25,291 bases of DNA, from assembly GCA_964369465.1 (NCBI GenBank), contig CAYJEX010000019.1:1-25291 (forward strand), given 5' to 3'. Both the position numbers and the translations under genes were made by a program. Source of the stretch: CAYJHC01 sp964369465. Its GTDB lineage: Bacteria > Bacillota > Clostridia > Peptostreptococcales > Anaerovoracaceae. This document shows positions 21,613 to 25,291 of this stretch, piece by piece (within the stretch, counting starts at the first letter, position 1; every line of letters begins with the position of its first letter). A model generated the notes under the pieces. It saw only the letters and a program-made list of their open reading frames with translations. It was not told the origin of the DNA and ran no database searches.

Positions 21613-23031
21613 ATGAAAGTTTCAAATTGTAACGAAAAAATATCATTCAAAGTGAATTTAGCGTATGGATTAGGTCAAGTTGGGGATGCTATACCATACG
21701 TATTATTTGTTTCGTTTTTTATGGTATATTTGACAGACATAGCAGAAATACCGCCAGCAATAGCCGGGGTAATATCTGCTATCCCAATATTCTTTACTGC
21801 ATTTTTTGATATTGTTGTAGGATGCATTTCTGATTATTTTAAAGCAAAACATGGTAAAAGAAGTGCGTTGATGGGCAAAATAATTTTCCCTTATATCTTA
21901 ATAATAGCAGCAATATATATACCTGTTGGTGGTAGTGATATGTTCAAATACATATATTATGTAGCCATTGGATTGGCATATTGGGGATGTTTTACTGTAT
22001 GGGTTGTCCCATATTTAGCTATCGTTGTTGATCTTACAAATGATTATGAAGAACGCAATACACTTAGAATGTACAACAATATTTTCAGTATGATATCTTC
22101 TTTTATCGCACTATCAGGAAGCATGGCAATTAAAGCTTTCTGCTTGAACTTGGGCTATAGTGAAAAGACAGGATGGGCTATCTCAGGAATAGTTTGTGCA
22201 CTATTTACAGGAGTTGCAATAATAGTTTCATGGTATGTTTTAAAGGGAAAAGAGAAAGAAGTTGAAGTAGAGGATACCCCAAGAGAAAGAGTGAGTATAA
22301 TTGCAATCACAAAAGACTGCTTTAAATTAAAGACCTTTAACAAAATGATGGTAGTAATCCTGGTAGGGACTACTATTGCGACTTTAATTGACCTTCCTAG
22401 AATGTACATATATCTTTCGAAGTTAGAAATGGATGAGGCCACTATCTCAATGTTTTTTGTATTCACCTTTGGTATGGGGCTAGTATTTACAGTTTTAATG
22501 ACAAAACTTACAAATCGTATTGGGAAAAGAGAAGTATTTATTGCAGCCTCTATAATTTGTATGATAGCTTCGTTTGTGTATTGGCAAATTGGAATCAATA
22601 CATTCATGGACATTGTGATTTTTTCATTATGTACGGGATTTTTCTCAAGTACATTTTATTTACTTGAATTAGCCTTTGCGTATGATGTTGCAGAAGTATA
22701 TGCATATAAATATAGAAAGAGACAAGATGCATATATTGTCTCACTTGATAATTTTATATATAAAATTGCAAATGCAATTACTGCAATTATTGTGGGGATT
22801 TTATTGTCAGCAGTAGGATATGAAGAAGGTGGAAATAAACAGACGGAGGAAGCACTTGAAGGATTAAACACAATTGCAACATTACCAATAGTTATAATGT
22901 GTGCTTTAGGTTGCGTTGTAGCTTATATTTATCCAGTCACAAAGAAAAAATACAATCTATTAATAGAGGCTTCTGTTGCACGGGATAATAATAGAGAATA
23001 CTCAGAAGATGGATTTAAAGATATTTTGTAA
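21613..23031 (+). CDS. GPH-family (MelB-like) sugar:cation symporter
   Basis: 472 aa, integral membrane protein of the major facilitator superfamily with about 12 predicted spans. It resembles the glycoside-pentoside-hexuronide:cation symporters. The N-terminus has YGLGQVGDAIPYVLFVSFFM (~20-39), and span 2 is followed by the family motif FFDIVVGCISDYFKAKHGKR (~61-80) with the acidic residue used in MelB for cation coupling. WVVPYLAIVVDLTNDYEER (~131-149) matches the conserved P-Y-A-L-xx-E/D-R/T region. Substrate cannot be read from sequence, and no sugar-degradation gene is adjacent. SD is weak (AGAGAG), and no clear promoter is seen in the 38 bp after the rplQ terminator. Confidence 0.82.
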   Translation: MKVSNCNEKISFKVNLAYGLGQVGDAIPYVLFVSFFMVYLTDIAEIPPAIAGVISAIPIFFTAFFDIVVGCISDYFKAKHGKRSALMGKIIFPYILIIAAIYIPVGGSDMFKYIYYVAIGLAYWGCFTVWVVPYLAIVVDLTNDYEERNTLRMYNNIFSMISSFIALSGSMAIKAFCLNLGYSEKTGWAISGIVCALFTGVAIIVSWYVLKGKEKEVEVEDTPRERVSIIAITKDCFKLKTFNKMMVVILVGTTIATLIDLPRMYIYLSKLEMDEATISMFFVFTFGMGLVFTVLMTKLTNRIGKREVFIAASIICMIASFVYWQIGINTFMDIVIFSLCTGFFSSTFYLLELAFAYDVAEVYAYKYRKRQDAYIVSLDNFIYKIANAITAIIVGILLSAVGYEEGGNKQTEEALEGLNTIATLPIVIMCALGCVVAYIYPVTKKKYNLLIEASVARDNNREYSEDGFKDIL

Positions 23032-23037
23032 AAATAT

Positions 23038-23068
23038 AGGAGGTAGAATTAAAATCTTGCCTCCTTTT
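23038..23068 (+). terminator. Terminator after the symporter gene
   Basis: AGGAGG (23038-23043) pairs with CCTCCT (23060-23065), with further AGA/TCT pairing inside, followed by four T. It begins 7 bp after the stop codon. Confidence 0.7.
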
Positions 23069-23083
23069 CATTTGTAATAATAA

Positions 23084-23132
23084 AATCCCTTTTAAGGTAT
23101 ATACTAGTGTACCATAGAAGGGATTATTTTTT
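23084..23132. terminator. Second, bidirectional terminator between convergent genes
   Basis: AATCCCTT (23084-23091) pairs with AAGGGATT (23118-23125), and an inner stem pairs GGTA (23096-23099) with TACC (23110-23113). T-rich runs lie on both outer sides when read on either strand, so it can serve the plus-strand symporter and the minus-strand AI-2E-family gene. Confidence 0.65.
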
Positions 23133-23160
23133 AATATACTTTTTGCGCACGTTCGCTAAA

Positions 23161-23226
23161 TTATAGAATTTTGTACTCTTTAGAACTACTGATTTATAGA
23201 ATTTTGCACTCTATAGAACTGCTGAT
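23161..23226. repeat. 33-bp tandem duplication
   Basis: Unit 1 is 23161-23193 and unit 2 is 23194-23226; they match at 30 of 33 bases. It lies in the tail region of the minus-strand AI-2E-family gene. Read on the minus strand, each unit contains the same open stretch ending KIL-stop. If that gene ends at 23267 as proposed, both units are non-coding. Confidence 0.85.
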
Positions 23227-23266
23227 TTGTAATTTTTCAAATTCATTTGAGCTGTATATATTTTGA

Positions 23267-24618
23267 TTAGGATTCATCGTTCTCATTCTCANNNNNNNNN
23301 NNNNNNNNNNNNNNNNNNNNNNNNNNNNNNNNNNNNNNNNNNNNNNNNNNNNNNNNNNNNNNNNNNNNNNNNNNNNNNNNNNNNNNNNNNNATTCTCATT
23401 TTCAAAAGTACTTTCTTCTAGATTTTTTTGCTTTTTTCTTTCTTCAGCCCATACTGCCCATTTTTTTACAAATATAGATATTATACCTGCGATAGGGACT
23501 GCTATTATCATTCCTACTAATCCACCATAAGAGCCTATGATTGAAACGGCTAATAAAACAAATAGTGGATGTAATCCTGTTGATGAACCTACAACTCTTG
23601 GATATATTATATTGCAATCTATTTGTTGAACAATAATTAATAAAACAACTGCGATAACTCCTTGTAATAAGCTATCAGTGAAAGTAGCAATGATGAAGGC
23701 TGGAACCATTCCTATAATAGGTCCGAAGTATGGTATAACGTTACATATACCTGCAAAAATGCCTATAAATACAGCGAAATCCACACCAAGTATAGTAAGT
23801 GCTACAGAGGATAGAATTGCTACAATTACAGTGTCTATACATACACCCTTAATAAAGCTACTTATAACACCATTTATCTCGCCACAAGTGGATTGTATTC
23901 TTTCAGAGGTGCGTTCTGTAGTAATAAGGCTCACAAAGTTTCTGATCATTCCAAGGAAAAGTTCTTTGTCATACACTAGATAGATACTTATTATTATCCC
24001 AATAATAAAGTTGAAAATGCTACCACCCAGTGAAGTTACTACATTTAAAACACCTGTAATGCTAAATGAATTTTGCCACCACTCTAGGACAGCTGGTATT
24101 AAGTCGTTTAGGCTTGTACCGGATAAGTTAATTTGCAGCTCATCAAGAAACTTTGTGAGGTTTGCTTGATGTGTTTCTATATAGTTTAATATTGCATCAT
24201 AAAGGTTTGAAATTCCTGAAACAATAAATTGACCAATTATAAGTGAAGTAAAGAAATAAATAATGGCAAATACAATAGCAATTATAACTACATAACTAAA
24301 TAATGTACTTAGTAATCTAGTTCTTTTTATCCTTTTGAGTTCCTTTGCTTCGTCGTCTTTTCTAGGAAATAGTCTAATCACAACTTTATCATTCAAAAAT
24401 GTAGCGACTGGATTTATTAAATAGGCTAATATTATTCCTACGAAAAGAGATGATAGTGTAGAAATGAATTTACCAACGTGTACTCCTAGCCACTCTACGA
24501 TTGGAATGAAATTTGATATCACTACATATGATACAACAAGAAGTGTTGCTGTAAAGACAATAAATATGCTATATCGCATTAGAGTTTTGTTTTTTAGTGT
24601 TTCTTTGATTTTTATCAT
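23267..24618 (-). CDS. AI-2E/PerM-family membrane transporter, interrupted by assembly gap
   Basis: Integral membrane protein of the AI-2E/PerM (UPF0118) family; members have been linked to autoinducer-2 export or Na+/H+ exchange, and the substrate here is unknown. Start at 24618 with AGGAG upstream. Visible: N-terminal span (~15-35), a pair of spans to ~70, a basic loop (KRIKRTRLLS), a soluble domain (~155-210), and the conserved NVIPYFGPIIGMVPAF block (~295-310) with spans on either side. After ~400 residues the tail becomes LEESTFENEN and enters the 100-N gap. Past the gap the same hexamer (GAGAAT) continues as ENENDES with a TAA at 23267-23269, so I end the gene there. Taking the 100 N literally shifts the frame and moves the end to 23194; I think that is an artefact. 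Confidence 0.85.
23292..23391. other. Assembly gap (100 N) inside a GAGAAT hexamer repeat
   Basis: Exactly 100 N, the usual placeholder for unknown length. Both sides end in ATTCTC hexamers (GAGAAT on the minus strand), encoding alternating Glu-Asn. A collapsed tandem repeat is the likely cause of the break. Frame across the gap is not known. Confidence 0.9.
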
Positions 24619-24671
24619 GACATAATCTCCTAGGTATTAACAAAATAATTTGAGTGATATTTTTATTTTAC

Positions 24672-24699
24672 TAAATATGAATTTCACCGTCTAGTACAA
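24672..24699 (-). promoter_or_regulatory. Possible promoter of the AI-2E-family gene
   Basis: On the minus strand, TTGTAC (24699-24694), a 16-bp spacer and TATTTA (24677-24672). Both boxes are imperfect. It would start transcription about 45 bp before the start codon. Confidence 0.35.
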
Positions 24700-24718
24700 T
24701 TATATATTATTGCATAAG

Positions 24719-24746
24719 AAAACGCTAGCATTATACTAGCGTTTTT
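24719..24746. terminator. Terminator after the NhaC-type gene
   Basis: AAAACGCTAG (24719-24728) pairs with CTAGCGTTTT (24736-24745), 10 bp with a 7-nt loop. On the minus strand it is followed by TTTTCTT. It lies 45 bp after the stop of the antiporter gene and before the promoter of the next minus-strand gene. Confidence 0.8.
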
Positions 24747-24790
24747 CTATTTGAAATATTATTTGATAATACTATGCTATGTTTTAAATA

Positions 24791-25291
24791 TTATCCTTCT
24801 AACTCTTTTGCTTCATCTAATTTACTTGCTTCTCTTTGTTTTAGAATAGCTTCATATTGAGCTTCTGTCATCTTTTTCATAGAGATTCCTGTAAATCCGT
24901 AGAAGATAGAAACAAGCGGATTTAACCAGCACAAGAATGCGAAAGGTGCATAACCGCCAGCTCCCCACTGACCAACTCCTAAGAAAGTAGACATTGTAAC
25001 ACCGCAAGTGTTCCAAGGAACAAGGTTAGATGTTACTGTACCAGTATCTTCTAGTACTCTTGATAAGTTTTGAGACGCTAGTCTTCTATCTTCGTAAGCT
25101 TCTTTATACATTCTTCCAGGAAGGATGATTGATAAATATTGGTCTGCAGCAAGGATATTAACTGCAACGCAGCTTATAGCTGTAACAGTTACTAGAGATC
25201 CTGTGTTCTTTGCAAATTTTAGTAATCCTTTTGCCATAGAAGCAAGCATTCCTGATGCATCCATTATACCACCAAATACCATTGCACAGAT
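24791..25291 (-). CDS. nhaC: NhaC-type Na+/H+ antiporter, 5' part outside the window
   Basis: Only the last ~167 codons are present; the reading frame is open to the window edge, so the true start lies beyond it. The part matches the C-terminal region of NhaC-family Na+/H+ antiporters, inner-membrane proteins for sodium and pH balance. Family motifs: DQYLSIILPGRMYKEAYEDR, NLSRVLEDTGTVTSNLVPWN, TCGVTMSTFLGV, and NPLVSIFYGFTGISM. The conserved TSxLxPWNTC-like stretch is intact. A short charged cytoplasmic tail (~30 residues) ends the protein. It is on the same strand as the AI-2E-family gene but separated by a terminator. Confidence 0.88.
   Translation of the reverse strand: MCAMVFGGIMDASGMLASMAKGLLKFAKNTGSLVTVTAISCVAVNILAADQYLSIILPGRMYKEAYEDRRLASQNLSRVLEDTGTVTSNLVPWNTCGVTMSTFLGVGQWGAGGYAPFAFLCWLNPLVSIFYGFTGISMKKMTEAQYEAILKQREASKLDEAKELEG

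Noticed and set aside
23194..23266. Extension of the AI-2E-family protein to a stop at 23194
   Set aside because: It depends on reading exactly 100 N as real bases. The repeat frame on both sides of the gap supports a stop at 23267-23269 instead. I cannot exclude it without closing the gap.
1..25291. CRISPR arrays, tRNA or rRNA genes, transposases, phage genes
   Set aside because: No regularly spaced repeats, no cloverleaf or rRNA signature and no transposase or phage protein was seen on either strand.

Overview
The window looks like the chromosome of a low-GC Gram-positive bacterium of the class Clostridia or a close relative. Arginine is written mostly AGA, Shine-Dalgarno (SD) sequences are strong (AAGGAGG), and two genes use well-supported TTG starts. 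S14 and adenylate kinase are of the zinc-binding type. rpsD lies inside the alpha operon (rpsM-rpsK-rpsD-rpoA-rplQ); in Bacillus subtilis it lies elsewhere. I cannot name the genus from sequence alone. There is a run of exactly 100 N (23292-23391), so this is a scaffolded draft assembly.

Left part (1-5998): an unrecognised 394-aa protein, a small YdbC/PC4-type single-strand-binding protein behind a near-consensus promoter, a TGS-domain nucleoside (uridine) kinase, and two overlapping genes for soluble, helix-rich proteins of unknown function. The block ends in a terminator whose 3' arm also carries the -35 box of the next promoter.

Middle part (6000-21575): a complete S10-spc-alpha cluster, all on the plus strand. 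Order: rpsJ, rplC, rplD, rplW, rplB, rpsS, rplV, rpsC, rplP, rpmC, rpsQ, rplN, rplX, rplE, rpsZ, rpsH, rplF, rplR, rpsE, rpmD, rplO, secY, adk, map, infA, rpmJ, rpsM, rpsK, rpsD, rpoA, rplQ. It encodes ribosomal proteins, the Sec translocase channel, adenylate kinase, methionine aminopeptidase, IF-1 and the RNA polymerase alpha subunit. Spacing is tight, with three TAATG overlaps. The exceptions are a ~230-nt structured leader before rpsJ, hairpins between rpsJ and rplC, and a 107-nt structured leader before rpsM. A strong terminator follows rplQ. Neither the str genes (rpsL, rpsG, fusA, tuf) nor the ecfA/ecfT/truA genes that often flank this cluster in Firmicutes are adjacent.

Right part (21576-25291): a GPH/MelB-like sugar:cation symporter on the plus strand, a convergent terminator region with a 33-bp tandem duplication, an AI-2E/PerM-family membrane protein on the minus strand whose C-terminal Glu-Asn repeat falls in the assembly gap, and the 3' part of an NhaC-type Na+/H+ antiporter on the minus strand.

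Most of the window is housekeeping. The parts most worth a second look are the two uncharacterised coupled genes (3753-5829), the two candidate ribosomal-protein leader RNAs, the long charged tail of S3, and the repeat that broke the assembly.
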